Positions 27,801 through 43,100 are shown, numbered from the stretch's first letter. The stretch is DNA of 64,000 nucleotides from Didymodactylos carnosus (GCA_905250885.1 CAJNOQ010000070.1:18964-82963), one strand, 5' to 3'. Numbers and translations are program-made. The notes: generated by a model from the letters alone, not told the origin.

Positions 27801-30800
27801 ATCTTCGCACAGCATGAAACTTTGAGCACAATTTCTAGGGTTATGAGTTTAATAGAGAGATGATCAATTACATGGATCATTGCTTGTATTTAGTTTCGCT
27901 TTTTTGCATGACTTATGTGTATATGTTTATGGGATGACTTTAATGTTTCGGTTTTCAAAACACTAACAAGCATGCACACTTATCTATTTTAGTTTTGTTC
28001 ATAGTTCACTTTTCTACAAGAACTGTCATCATTTACTTCATCATCACTCAAAAGTTTACATGTTTTTTAGGAACGAACAATCCATGATAGACCAGAATAT
28101 GAAGAAATTGAAAAGATTATACGTGAAACAGAAGAACGTGCTTATGTTATTGAGAAAACAGATGTTGATCAAGCGAGACGAATTCGTGATAAAATAAGAC
28201 GCTTAAGGGTATGTGACACAAGTTTGAAATTGTTAGATGTTTTCCCTTAGAAATTAGTCGGTTATGGATTAGCACACGTAAAACATGACTAAGGAAAATC
28301 TTGGTAAAAATTTGTGAAGAACAAATGCAATTGAAAATATTTAATTTTTTACCTCCCGTGTTTTCACCTATTTCTTCTTTGCATGCTTTATAGGAACATT
28401 TGGAAAATCTTAAACAACGTCCATATCAAACTCGTACGAATGATGAAATTGTTCGATATAACACACGAGTAGAAGAACGTATTCGAACACAGGAACGAAC
28501 AATTCCGCGTGAGAGGGTATGTATCCCATAATTTAACCATCTCTGTTTTCAGTTGTGCTTTCACAGTTGTAATTTATCTTCTTTATACTTTTTGCATCCA
28601 TCAGCTGTACTTTCATATTCGTTTCTATCAGTTTGACCATTGCTTTAAATTTTCCATGTGGGAACATGCGTTTTAGTAAAAAAACGGACAAATGAGCATC
28701 TCGAGTATCATCGTTAGAAATATTACTTTTTTTACTACGCATTTCGTACCTAAATGCTATTTTAAAACTTTTCTCCACAGATGCTTTTATTTCACGTATT
28801 CTTCCGTTTATTGTGATACTTCCAATAAAATTATCCATAGTTTCGTTCAAAATGGCTTTCATTCAGCGTAAGACAGATTCTATGCAAAAATGTGTACGAA
28901 TAAAAAGCTTATATCTCATTTCAAAAAGTCTGTTTTCTTCCGGAAAAATGTTGATGTACCGCAGACGAGGGTAGGCTTTTGCAGCGAATGCAAGTTCGAA
29001 ACGGTCAGGTGACCGTAGTTTAGTATGAAGCAATATGCTAACCGTCTGATTTGCATGTGAACAGTGGCATTCATAGCTTTAAGCGAATATTCTTCTTTTT
29101 TGTTTTCAGGGTGAATTTGATTCGGATTTCATATACGATGTCGATGATACACGATCCGTAATTAGTGAGCCTGCCCCTCATTATAATACGAAATATCGAA
29201 AAACAGTTCATTCATTAGAACGTTGTAAATTGGATCAACAACAGCAATACTATTATCCTCAAGAAAGTGATTATTATCTTCAACCACTATTACGTGTAAG
29301 AAGTTTGAAAGCAATCGATCGAGCATTAAGTGCTCCATCATCCCCAATTTTACAACCGAAATATCGTTCTTATGAACGAAGCAATGTACAATTTACAAAA
29401 GACATGAGTAATAAACGTTCAGCAAACGTCGATAACTATCAATCACACATATCGAAATCTCAAAGTCTTCCATCTTCACCATATGGATTTCCATTACAAC
29501 CATATTCTCCTCAATTTATACCAATAAGACAGCAACCGTTATTATATAGAGAACGAGTTATTGACAGACATATTGCCGAGCGTAGTCATTCACAAGGCGA
29601 ATCATCGCGACAGGCACATGACTCGACATCAACACGTCAAGCACAACAACAACAACAACATGCTGGAAGCACATCGCATACTACAGCACGTTCAACAAGC
29701 GCAAATGCAAATTTATCCAATCGTTCAATACCCGTGCAATATGAAAATATAGCACATGGAAAAAGTGCAGGAGCTAGTGCCGCAGGTAGTGCCGGTGTAG
29801 GACGAGAAACATATCATACCTATCAAAATCGTTATTCAGGTCAGGGTGGCGCAGCGATGAATGGACAAGATGGTTATTCTTATAGAGATTATAATTATGG
29901 TCAACCAATACCGACATATTATAATGATCGTACAGCAGAAAGAACATATCAGGATCAAGGTAATCAATACCAATATCAAGCTGGTGGTGGTAGCAATAGT
30001 TATCGTCAACAATACAATGAAGGAGCAGGAGGAGGCGGACAACAATATTTTCAGCATTATCCTCAACAACCTTATCAAGATTATCCACCACCAAACCATA
30101 GACCAACAAACGATTATTATTTTGATCAACAACCAGCGCATCATCGTTCAAATCATCCTTCATATCATCATCCAACTAGAGTAGTTAATTAAATTCGATA
30201 TAGAACATAAACATATTTTGTTAATGGCAATAAACAAAAAACCTATTTCTCGTAAGAACGAGAAAAAATACTCAATATGAGGAGAATTGAAAAATTACGA
30301 TGCCTTATATAAAACAATCTTTTTTTTCGAATATGCATGTGAATTTCGTTTTCTTTTCTTGTTTCATTCGTTTTTATTTATCTAATTTGGATTTTAGAGC
30401 CACAGCAATGAAATGATAAAACCATAGTACTTGACATTTTTGAATAATCTGGTACTTTTCCTTCGTTTTTTTCCAACATCAATATTTAAACCACTATCAA
30501 GGATATGAATATTTACTTATAAAACTCATTATTTACAGATAAATAACAAAGCATTAGTTAACCGGATTACTTTTTAAACGTCATAACTTGTTTTGTTTTT
30601 TCTGAAATCGTTCTTTTTTTCTTGCCCGCGTGTGTGTGTGTTTGTCGATAGAGTTAAAATTTAGAGTATAGTGTTTCTTTTATATCATTGCAACTAGATT
30701 TGATTATTTGCTTATTATGCTATGACGAACTCATCCAACTTGTGTTCTAAATCACTTTCTTCGTTTACGCCTGGTTTCTTTGTTCATCTCAAGGTTTTTT

Positions 30801-33800
30801 TATTTTGTTTTGTTTTTTAAATAACGTGTTTTAATTCTAGATCTTTTTTGTTTATAATCTCACTTGTTTTTTTATCGAAGGATATTGCTATAATTGAGAA
30901 AAACATGTCCTCGACCAAAGACGAACCACACATATACACACACATTTAATATTGCAGCTACTGTTCGAAACCGTTTTTCTTTTTTCTGTACAAACCAAGA
31001 AACTTTTCCCATTTTTGTTTTGTTTTGTACATGTAAACGAATATTTTTTAGTACAATTTTCACAATAAAAATACAAGTATTGTTAACAAGAAAAAAAAAT
31101 CTGACATTAAACAGTCAAATAAAGCTTCATTACTCATTGACAAGTATCCCGTCAAATTAGATACAACTTTTAAAACAACTTTATACATACACTTAAAATA
31201 TAAAATATTCTTGTTTTTCAAATATGTAATAATTTTTATTACATCCAAAACAATGTGTATAACTATTCTAGACATATTAGACTAATTTGTTTCCTTTTTT
31301 CTACAGAAGATTTCGCTGAATGCAGCACTTTTGATTAATAAGTGGAAATTCACCCCTTGTTTGAGTCGAGTTACTTAAAAAATCTTCTGATTTATTCAGA
31401 AATTTTTTGAAAAAATTTAAGTTAAGAAACTGTCTATTACGCAGCTGACGAGGGAGCCTATAGAACTGTTAGCTCGCTTTTTCAGCCAAACCCAGTGGGT
31501 TATAGGTATTCGACCACGCTGATTCCGAATATGAACATGAGAGCTGCTTTTAGGTCTTCGAAGATCCGGTTTTCTAGAAAATCAGTTTTTCGGAAACTCT
31601 AAAAAACATTCAAAACTTTTCTTAATGACCCTCCTTGTAGCCCGCACATTTCTGATTAAAATGAGATCTCTTCCAGCTCTGCATGATCTTTCTTTGCAAA
31701 GTTATAGACTTTACAAGAAAAGTCCTAAATTAATTTCTTCTTATTTTTGTAGCTTTAAGTTGACAATGAGTATTTAGGGCTTTTCTTGTAAATTCTATAA
31801 CTTTGCAAGAAAAGTTATGTAGAGCTGGGAGATGTCTCATTTTAATCAGAAATGTGCGGGCTACAATCATGGCTTATTAAGAAAGGTTTTGAATGTTTTT
31901 TAGAGTTTCTGAAAAACTAGTTTTCTAGAAAACCGGATTTTTGAAGGCCTAAGAGCAGCTCTCATGTTCATATTCGGAATCAGCGTAGTCGAATACCTAT
32001 AACCCACTGGATTTGGCTGAAAAAGCGAGATAACAGTTCGACAGGTCCCCTCGTGAGTTGTCTTGTTTAAATCTTGTTTAGCGGCTCTGAATAATTCGTT
32101 TTTTTCTTAGTGTTTTCTTCATATTGTTGATGAATCTTGTTTCGAAAAAAAATATGACAAAGAAGCAAGACAAGCGCTAATGGCAACTTCATTTTCAGTT
32201 AACTCAAAAAAATGCGTTTTTCAAATAAAAAGTCTTAGCTAATTTTCACTTTCTGTCAAAACTTGTATTGAAAATCCTGGTTGAATGAACAAGATATTGC
32301 AAAACTAAATAACATATAAAAAGCTGGATGAAAAGGACAGTATTTTCAATCATCCTCGTATTTGAGTTAATTTACATTCAATAAATTGAAGAAGCGATAG
32401 AGGCCTCTATTTTTTTACCAACGTTAAAATATTTTAAATGATACATCATCGAACTGATATTTTTCGAGTCTCAGTAGTATTTTCTTGAATGGAGATTTAA
32501 CAGGTAACTACACTTATATTATGTTGCTCTCGATTGACTTTAGAGTTGAATAAGAGTGATCAATCACATGTATTTACACAATTGCACTGATTACTACTTC
32601 GGTGAACAACTTGTGTTCTTAATCATGGATGATTGATTATTGATCACAACAATGTAATTTAAAAAAAAGTGAACTCTACGTTACTCCCTCCTATTTTTAC
32701 AAATAATGCGATGTTATGAACTTTATCCGCAGTAAAGAACGAAAATAAATAAATATTAATTATACATGTAGTACGAAAAATGTTTTTGATCATTCCACAT
32801 AGTCTAAACACATCTGTTTATCATACAAAGACATTGATCTAAGAATAAATACTTATTTCTCTCTACTCAACTAAAACAATACGCTGTAATATAATAAACA
32901 CTCAAATAATTCGCCTCTTTTTTTTTTTAGTTTATTGTAATCTAAACCAAAAAGTGTAAAGAAGTAAGAAAGTTATGTTCATTAACGGTAAGAAATATTC
33001 TGATGAATAGTCGATGATGATGTAACAGCTAATAAAATATCTACTGGTAATAATACTTTCTATTCAAAAACATGTTTACTTCTTAAGTTTTTTTATTGAT
33101 TCATCAACTAGTATCTTGTCTTCTTCTGAAATTGTTGACTCGACATTTAATCATTCAACAATGATGAAGATTGTTAGTATAAGACGATTTCTTTTTGACG
33201 ATAGTACGTTTTTGTACAAAAACGACAACAATGACAAATGACTGGAAAATCTCCTGACGTTTTTATACTATAAGTGATAACATGAGTATGATGATAGAAT
33301 AACTGATGATAGCGACGTTTGAATTTGACATTTAATGACTGATTCAAGTTATCAAACCACACTAGTGATTTATGTTTGCTAAATGCTGTCAAAACAAACA
33401 ATCCGTGAACATTTATGAAACTTGATAGAAATACAAATTTTTTGAAGAGATTAACAAAGATTAATTTTTGTATATTTGAGGCTTTTATATCTCTGGCTGG
33501 CTGAACATATCGTATTTAATCTACTGATGTACAAAGAACATTCACCAGAATTATTTTTTCTATTACGTGTAGTTGAATAATCTTTAATATCACACACACA
33601 CACTCACTGATCATAGAATTAGATTAGGAAATCAGATAGATCAAGCAATAATAACCCGAAACGCGAAAATGAGCTATAATGCAGAAGATGGAGAAAAATC
33701 TACAAGTGTCGATTTGGGAATTCAGAAAAATAATTTAGTTGGGAAACGCAAGAAAAAAAATCGTTTTTTTTTTTACTCTTATAGAAAACTGTTCTGTTTC

Positions 33801-34925
33801 TTGTACGTATTAGCTTGTTGAAGTAACCTTCTTCTTCTTCTTTTGATCCTGTCATTAACCGAGAGAGAAAAAAAAATGTATATTAGAATAGAATATAGAA
33901 TAAAGAAAGAAAACAATCATTATATATATATATATATATACATATACTTTTACTCCCGCTAAACGATGAGAAACGATATTCAGTCATCGAAATATTACGT
34001 TGTTATTGTCAATACCCGTTGATATATGAAAAGACGTTAAAACATTGACCCTAAACGAACTACTGACATAAAAAAGTAGTATAACATCTGCTTATTATTG
34101 TAAAACAAAAAAAAATCAAGTCACAAAGATTGATATTCCATTGTAGAATGAGATGATATAAAATGTCCATTTTTGTCATGTAAAAACTTTGATCTCCGAT
34201 TAATAAAAGGATACGATTATCAAAAACAATGTACGTAGATTTACAATCATCAATTAAGTAATTTTGAAAATACTCAACAGTAAGTAGAACATGTATATTT
34301 AGAAATCTGTATTTACGCTTTATAATACGAGTAAGTAAAGATTGATACTGCAAATGAGTGTGGTTTTCGCTAGACACGTTAGATTAGTAGAAGAGAATAA
34401 TGACTTCCATTCCACAATAGCTTGTAACAACGGGAAATAGCGACATGAAGTTTTCGTAGGCTTACAAAAACAAGGAATTTAATGAGTTTTGTTTTCTTGC
34501 TATAAATAAATAATACATTCTGAAAGAAGTGCAACATCGTTTTTCTATCAACAGAGCTGTGATAAAGTGTGATCCACACACCTGCTTTTCGTCACATTAT
34601 AGATTTTGTCTTCAGACTATCACACTGTAGAGTGAGTATTGTCATTATTCTGTTTTTCTTGTTTGTATACATCATAAAATCATTTTTTGTTATGTAATAC
34701 GTTAAGCTCTAATTTCTTTCAAGCAGAAAATAAACTACCAATTTGTTTATACAAAAAGCTTATTATCAATCAAGAGAAAACAAATTGAAGGTCTTAATTC
34801 TGGAATTAGTATATTCTACCTCACATTAAGACTTCCATACTACTAGCAGCTTATCCAGAAATTGAAAGACTTTATTCATTGTTGATAGTAATAAACGCAA
34901 AAATAAATTTTAGTCTTAGAACTTT

Positions 34926-34958
<33 letters not shown>

Positions 34959-37900
34959 GTATGTTTCTTGTTTCTTCTATTTAGATATTTATCGTAGATA
35001 TCAGATCCATTGTACACAAACTTCGATTATTTAAAAATTATAAATAACTATTCAATGGAGTTCGTCTTCATCTATCATATTTAATACCTCCAAAAATTAT
35101 ATTAAGTTTCAATAAGAAAACCGTTAGTGCAGTTTATGCAGTTACAACTAACGGCAATCTAAGTAATATTGAAAATTTTATTGACGATCGTTTACAAAAT
35201 ATAATACCGCAGATGTTGATTTCAATTCGAAACTAGTGAATATTTTCAGTTTTGATGGAAATGCCATTGTGCTGAGTTTTTTTATAACTTTCGTCAATCG
35301 TTCCTCATAAGAGAAGAATTTACCATCAAGATTTCGTATTATAAAAATATAAAAGTGAAAAAATGTTTGATTCTCACGAGTCAACTGATTTTCTTCGTTG
35401 TGTCGATAAATTGATATCATCCATTAAAACGTTGAGCAAGCATTTATTGTCGTTGGATTATGATCGTTCACATCACAACGGCTATGATATGAATGATACT
35501 AAGCAACCCACAAAATTGAAGGTTAGTTGCTCTTACTGTACTTCAAGTACTATAAAGAGATATAGCCTTAGTATATCTAGTGCTTTATCTACGTACAACG
35601 TACTATGTAGGTCAGGGGCGTACCTCAACCTTCAGGACAGGGTGGAGGAGTAAGGTAATTTTTTTGACGAACATTTTCACAATATGTATAGAAACGGATA
35701 ACGATTTTTGGAGGGTGCCAGTTTTACATTTCAAAAAGTATTTTTCTGTAGGACAAACAAAAGACCTTAGAAAGCAGAATGGGGGTTACCTCTCTCTACG
35801 TGTTACGCTCATGTTCAAATATTCCTATAAATGTATCCCATTTATACACGCCTGAATAAAGATCTGACTATGTTTTTTTACCTTAGACATTACTCGACCA
35901 CAATGCTCTCTTACTCGACTTGGTGGAATGAGTTTTCCTGTATGAACTTCTTAGAAAGTCCGGAAAAAAAAAATGTTTTTCATAAAATATTCTACAAAAG
36001 TAACTGAAATTCTTCTTATGATCGCATTTTTTTACCTTTCCGTGGCATATTTAGAAGGTAGAGTTTTGGTAGACTACTATCTGAGATAAAATGAATTCTA
36101 TTTCACAAACTACCGGGATAGAAGAATCTAGTTGAATGATCTACATGACCTTCTAAGGTCATAATTCAAGGTTCTTCGGGATTTCACAAGGTCAAGAAAC
36201 TCGTAAGATCTTGAAGGCTTAATAAAATTCTACAAAATCTTGTCTTAAGTCTGAACTTGAATCAAGAAGCCAATATAAGATTTTACAAGGAAATATCAGG
36301 TCTTTCAGGGTCACGTGACTTGTTTCTCTGGTTCTTTTCTGCTCTTCAAATCTCTCTATGTATATGAACTGTCTGACTTATCGACAAACAAAAATCCATA
36401 AAAAACAATGACTGTTAAAAGAAGTTTTGAGTGATTGTTCTACATAGGACCTGACTGGTGGCAGTACACACGCATTAATTAGTCGGTGACGAGCGACACC
36501 TGCCGATCTGCAACAGTATCGCTAAAAACACAAAACGAAATCTACTTCTATCACTAAGTATTACAGTTCTTACCGATTTAAAGTTTTTTCTGCATCAGAA
36601 TAAAAGCAAAAACATATCTTAAGTACTATATCAAAATAGTACTATATAAAATAATACTTTTAAACTATATTAAGACGGAAAACCAATCTTGGTTGAAACA
36701 AGCGAGCTAAGTTTTGCATTAAAGTGCAAAACATAGTTTGTATTTCACAGTCTTTATTTTATACATCGGTTGAAGCAGTGCGATGAGTCGATTTTATGCA
36801 TGCTAAATTTCTTTTTCAGTTATTTTTATGTTCTTGTTTAGTTTAGATTCTTATTTCTAGTTTGGTTATAGACAAACGGATGTTTGTCGGTTTTCGATTT
36901 TGATTTAAAATATATAGCCAATGTTTCAAAGAAACTTTGCTTGTTTTTTGTTTAGCACGTTAATATGGGATAAATATTATATTTTTTTCGTTTTTAGACA
37001 AAAGCCGTAGTTGTCATTTTAATCAAAATCACTTCTGTTGTTACATGAACTTTTTTTTCTCTCCCTTAAGAATACACATTTTTTTCAATTTCTTTTTTGC
37101 ATTTCCTTTATCTGATGAAGAAAAAAAATTTTTTGTACAATGTTGCACCATCGTTTAAATTTAAAATGAATCTGTATTAGTTGTAAGAACAATCAAAATC
37201 ATTTTCTTACACTACAAATAAAAATTAGTATTATATTTACGGCACAGAAATTTTTTCAGTAAAAAAAAGTCATATACACCATAACAGAGTGAAGACTATG
37301 TAGAAGTGAAGATGTTCAACGCAAAACTCTATTAAAAAGAAGAAAAAAAAGAACGTCGACGGATTAAAGGAAACTACTGAAAGAACAAATAACAGCACAA
37401 TTTTATTTTGTGTGTGCGTGTGTATGTGTGTGAAAGTAAGGAAAACGAGAGAAAAAAAAAGGCGTTTTCTTTTGCCTTTCAAGAGTAAACTGAAAATAGT
37501 TTAGGTTGAACATATGTTTTTTCTTGTAGTAGAATAGCAATAACATAAAAGTTAGCAATTTAAATATGTAAATAATTTGTCAGGTGAGGAAGAGATCAAG
37601 GAAAAAAAAGATTTTCATTAGACTTTGATTTTCAGTGTTATCTTCATTCATAAGGGAGAATAGATATTTGACTTGGTTTCTTTCAGAAAACAAAGAAATT
37701 TATTGTATATCTTAATTATGTAACAAAAAAAAGAAAACTATCGGAATAGTCTAAAACAGCTCCGAACATATAAACAATTCTCCTATAATGTCGATTGACG
37801 TTGTATTTAACAAATCCATCCAATTAACAACAGAAAGAATTGTCAGATAATGAAAAAAAAAAGAAATCCTGCACAACTAGATACAGTTATCTATTAATCA

Positions 37901-40106
37901 ACTAGTGCTATCTGTGTGTTTGAGTCTGTTAAACGTGAGATTTGCCTATCTAAAAGACAAAAAGTGATGGAGAAAAAAAAATGTCTACCATAAGTTTTCT
38001 TCTTTTTTTTTCTGATACAATAATTCTTTCGTTTAGGCAATCAAAGATGCGTTAAATACATTAAATCCCGCTGTTCAAACAGCTCTTATTCACAAAGAAC
38101 AACAAGTTAAACATTTTCCGGAACAAACGAATAAAATTAATATATTAATTGAGGAACTTTGTTCAGAATATGAAAAATTACAAATAAATTATAAAAATAA
38201 ATATAGGTAAGAAGAAATAAACATCATTTCTGTTTTCTCTGATCTAGTTAACCATTATCGAACTACATCTTAGTGAATTGATCAAAGAGACTAGACAATA
38301 CAAAGAGTATAAATATTTTATTGAACATTTATCAAAATGGTTAACATCAACTAATGAAAATATTAATGAACTATTAAAAACAGTCAACAAAGAACGGACA
38401 TCACAAATAATTCGGGTAAAAAAATAAAATTTAATAAAATAACGTAAATTAATTGTATTGAGTTTATTTGATGTATAAAATTCGATCTTTTTTTTCTAGA
38501 ATCTAGATGAATTGACGAAATATAAATCGTTATTAGAACGTGCTACGTTACTTAATCGTGATATGTTATTAAGTCTACCAAATGGTGATCATGCTGATCA
38601 AATGAAAAATGAAATTGAACTCGTTAAAGAACAATGGCAATCATTAATTGACTCATTAAATATGCTTAAAGAAAAGTGAGAATAGCAGTAAAACAATACC
38701 AACTAACAATCATTTTTAGAGTTAACAATCTTTATTTTTACTAAATAGACATGCATCTCGAATTTCATCTCCTGATCCAACATCAATGTCAACATCAAAA
38801 ATCAATGATGATAATGATGATTCGAGATCAAAATTATCCAATGATCATTTTAAAACTTTAGAAGATAATATTCAATGTTGGATAGCATTGACGAAACAAA
38901 TTCTTAATCAAAAATGTTCAGTATTTGATGAAACATCAAGTGAAAATCTCATATATCAATTGAAAGTGAGTTAGAAAGAAAACGGAAGATAGACAAATAT
39001 GTCGATAATTTTCTTTCTATCTAGGATTGTGAAAAAGAACTAAATCGATTAAAAATCCACATCATGAACTTAATGGATGATAAAAATAATGTACAAGAAA
39101 GAATCAAGTTTTTTATGGATGAATTGAATACGGTATTGTTAAGTACTCTTTCTCTATCCCATATTTTTTTCTCTTATCTATATGATTTTAAGACAAAATA
39201 AATTTATATCTGATGAATATGTTTCATTGATCTCTCTTTTTCTCTCTGTTTCTAGCTAGAAGAACAAGTCAAAACTGAACGTTTAAAATTAGAAAATCGT
39301 GTTGAACAATATCGATGTTTTTGGGATGAATTAACAAGTTTAAATGATTGGTTAATTCGGTTTAATAATAATAATAATGTTGATGCACGAGTAAGTGATT
39401 GACATGATATTTAATAGCAGCACGTGATAGAATGTATTAAATATGTGAACGTTTAGACTGTGGAATTAGCATTAACTCAACGACAACAACATTTTCAAGA
39501 TGTTATTTTAGAATATAAACATTTAAAAGCAAATTATAATGATGAAAATGGTAAAATAAATATACCAGATACTTTACAAATGAAAATTGATTCAGTATTA
39601 AATATGTGGGAACAATTATCAACTAGATGTTTCAAAGACAAAGGTGAAAAAAGTAAGTGAACTAATTAAAATATAATATTATTATATATCTGGGTATAAG
39701 CATAGTAGATATTATTAAAAATAAAAATGAAAATTTTGAGTCGATGAAAACGATCGAACATGATCGTTTTTTCTTTTTTAATGAAAGAAACGCTTCGTTG
39801 GTTCTTCTGGTTTACGTAATTTATGTACGATGTTGTCATCTCTGTTCGGTTGAAAAAGATGTGAGATATATATATATATATATGTGTGTGTGTTTATTTA
39901 ATTAGTATCTAAATGTCGTGAATATGTTTGTATCATCGCATTGCTTAAACATGGACATCTTTTTCTCTTTTGATAATAATATTACTATTTTGTAGAAAAC
40001 TAAGTTAAATTGGACATTTCCATACACATTTAAAAAGAGATCAGAAAATATTAGCACATTGAGCTTCAAAAATCTAAAACAGTTGTGCATAGTATTTCTC
40101 TCCTAT

Positions 40107-40147
<41 letters not shown>

Positions 40148-43100
40148 AATAAAACCCGCAGCACTTGATTATTGATGTATCATAAGTTCATACGTGCGAC
40201 ATTTAAATAAAATTATTATTCGTGTTCATATAGGCAGGAAATAGAATAAGGTAAAATTTTGATTGAGATATAAATATTCAATTATTTTTTTTATGTGATC
40301 TCTGACTTATAACTATTAGAATATATCGCCGTTGTAGATCACATAAGGGTCGTCAATAACAGCGGTGTCTACTTTGTCTTTTTCTTGGTTTTATTCAAAA
40401 TTAGAATGTATACTGTGTATAAAGTATCCAGTTCCACACTATTCCGTAAGTGAACATCTTAATAACGATATTTTTCCACTTTGAATCATATTCGATATTT
40501 TGAATATTTAATGTTTGCATTTGTTATGCTAGAAGAATGAATGTTTGCTTAAAATACGAGTTCATTTTTTTACTACGTTTAAAATCTCGAAATAATTTTC
40601 GTGTAAATGAATATACGTTTCCTTATTATCGTTATCAGTATTAAAGTACGCTGAAACTGAATAGTTTTTATTTTGCCTTCTTATAACGTATAATGCTCAA
40701 TGAGAGAACCATTCTTAAAATAATTGCACTTCGTGTTAATTTATCCTCTTTCCTCTTTCTCTGAATAAACCAAAATTTAAAAAAAAGAAAAAGAAAAATT
40801 GATCAAATAGCAACTGTAATTAATGATTATTAGAGTCATAAATATTATAATTAAAAAACTGGAAGTTAAAACAGAGAAAAAAAAGTGCATAAAGTTTTTG
40901 TTTGTTATTATCATTATTATAACAATCGAGAGAAAGATTGCAAATGAAAGAAGTCAGTCAATTTGACGGATGAGCAAACGAGGAAGTTCTTTTTTTTGTT
41001 ACTATTGTATAGATGTAATAATAATAAAACTCAACTAAAGAATAGAGGGAATATATGTAATTGAATTCGTAATTCCATTCTACACAGCGAATATGTTTAC
41101 TTAAAGTTTTTCCTTTCTTTTTTTTTTCTTCCCATCCGCCAACGCGTACTCATTTTCCAAAACGTGATGATTTTGTTCTTATATTTAGAAATAACAGAGG
41201 AAGAGAACGTAGTGTCAAGGGGGGCTTTTTTCCGGTTTTTTTCTTTGCCTTTAAGAAATAATTGTAAACTAATTAGGAATAAAAACAATGACAAAAAGGG
41301 TAAATATACACCAGATAATCGTTTTTTGAATTTTATCGAGTACTATCTTAGAAGATACTTAAACCTTGTGTAATTTAAATAAAAATTTAATGACTTTTTT
41401 TCCAAACATCAATTCTCACCGATTTCTAACACTAGTAATCTTCTTATGCACTAGTAATTTTTTTAATTGAAAAAATGTCACTACTCATACCTTGAACAGT
41501 ATGAACGATAAAAATTATTTTTAGCACTGAATTATAGTTCTTTTTATCATGATAAAGTTTATAAAACATCTGTCTATATATGTATATTTGTCTAGAACCG
41601 TTTGTACAAAAAATAGAACAAATGAAACGAGATTTATATGGTTGTCCGTGACATGAAATAAAACAGAACAGCTGCTGTATAGACCCTAGTATAATAATGA
41701 TTGCGCGTGTTTATAATGAAGAAATAAATAATAAAAACTATTTTTTTTTCTTATGTCATAAATAGCTCTTCTCTTTCTCTCTCTCTCTCTGTTTCTGTGT
41801 TAATAGAGTAGATGTCATTTAAAAAAAAGGCATTTGTCTTCTTCTTAGATTCTGCCTTTTTATTTCCTATTATAATTAGATTGAATATCATAGGAATTTA
41901 TTATTATTACTTTTCATTTGTCTATGCTTAGTCTTGAACAGCTCAATCGTGTCGTACAGCGCGATCATAATTATAATTATTGAATAACATAAAAAGTATG
42001 TGTATATATATATATCTATATATATAAAAGAGGATAAGAATAATAATATCTCTTTTTTTTGTTGTCAGAAATTTGGAGTTATATACCTATAGGTAAAAAG
42101 AAAGAATAAGAAAGAAAAACATATTGTGTAGTGGTGGGGGTTGAGATAGACGGGTCGATGATCTTCCTATTCTTGGTCTATTGTGTGTGTGTGTGCGTGC
42201 GTCTATCATTCGTACTTCCGTAATTTCTTTCTTTTTTTTTTTTTAAAAAAAAAGCAAGAATTTTGTTTTCATAATTTATTCCCTATGGTACGCTTGTTGT
42301 TTCTGATTGTACATACTTAAAATAGAAACCACGTAAGCACCGGCCAATATTCAAAGTAAGAAAATTAAGATTTTATTCGAATAAATTTTCTATAGAGTTA
42401 GGTTTGACATAAACAAATAGTTTAATTGTTTTATGTTTAAAAGTGTTCATTCTCGAGTTAGGAAGAGAGAGTATACATTGATGAGTACTCAAAAATTTTT
42501 TCTACTCTTTTAGTAAAAATAGTATGTCTCGATAGAAATATATTTATATTCTATAAAATTGATCTTAAATTGAAGGTAAAAATAAACTAGTCATTTTATT
42601 TTTTTGTAAAAAAAAGAAGCTTACCTATACCGCGATATTAGAGCACAGATTTGTGCAAAAATTATGGAAAATTTCTCGAAACTTCTTTAGATTTCTGAGA
42701 GACTCTTCATCAAACAAATTAAATGAGATGTTTCTTGGACATTTTGGAGTAAAAACAATTCGGGTCATTAAAAAATATACGCCATTTTAAGCAAAAAATT
42801 TCTTGTTCCATGCCTCTCTTAAAAATATTTTCATTATAGTCGGTGATGAACAACAACTATCGTCGACTTTACTTGCGAATGATAGTGAATTTAATCAATT
42901 ATTAACAGAAGGTGAATTATTATTAGAAAAAAATGTTTACATTTTGGATAAAAACGACATTCTTCTTCTTAAAACAAGTATAGATGTAAGTTGATATGTG
43001 TACATATATTTTTATTTTTAAGAATTTGACCTCTATTTTAGAATTACCTTAATGAATTTGAAAAGAAATATGAAGCACTTTCTGGAATGTTACATGTGAT

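Larger units (their letters stand above)
30193..38036 (+). other. 7.8 kb interval between the tail exon and the distal rod
   Basis: For the full-length isoform this is intron. For the tail isoform the first part is 3' UTR. It contains a 613-bp foldback element (31445-32057), TA tracts near 33920 and 34928, an internal first exon at 35363-35521, and a possible decayed element end near 35612 (CAGGGGCGTACC). The remaining short ORFs, including 33174-33401, 34060-34377, 34379-34579 and 35178-35420 on the minus strand, are not supported. Confidence 0.6.

Noticed and set aside
29774-30175. Long minus-strand ORFs (102 and 133 codons) and extra plus-strand ORFs within the tail exon.
   Set aside because: They are shadows of the repetitive Gln/Tyr-rich codons (CAA, TAT, CAT) of the real exon in other frames.
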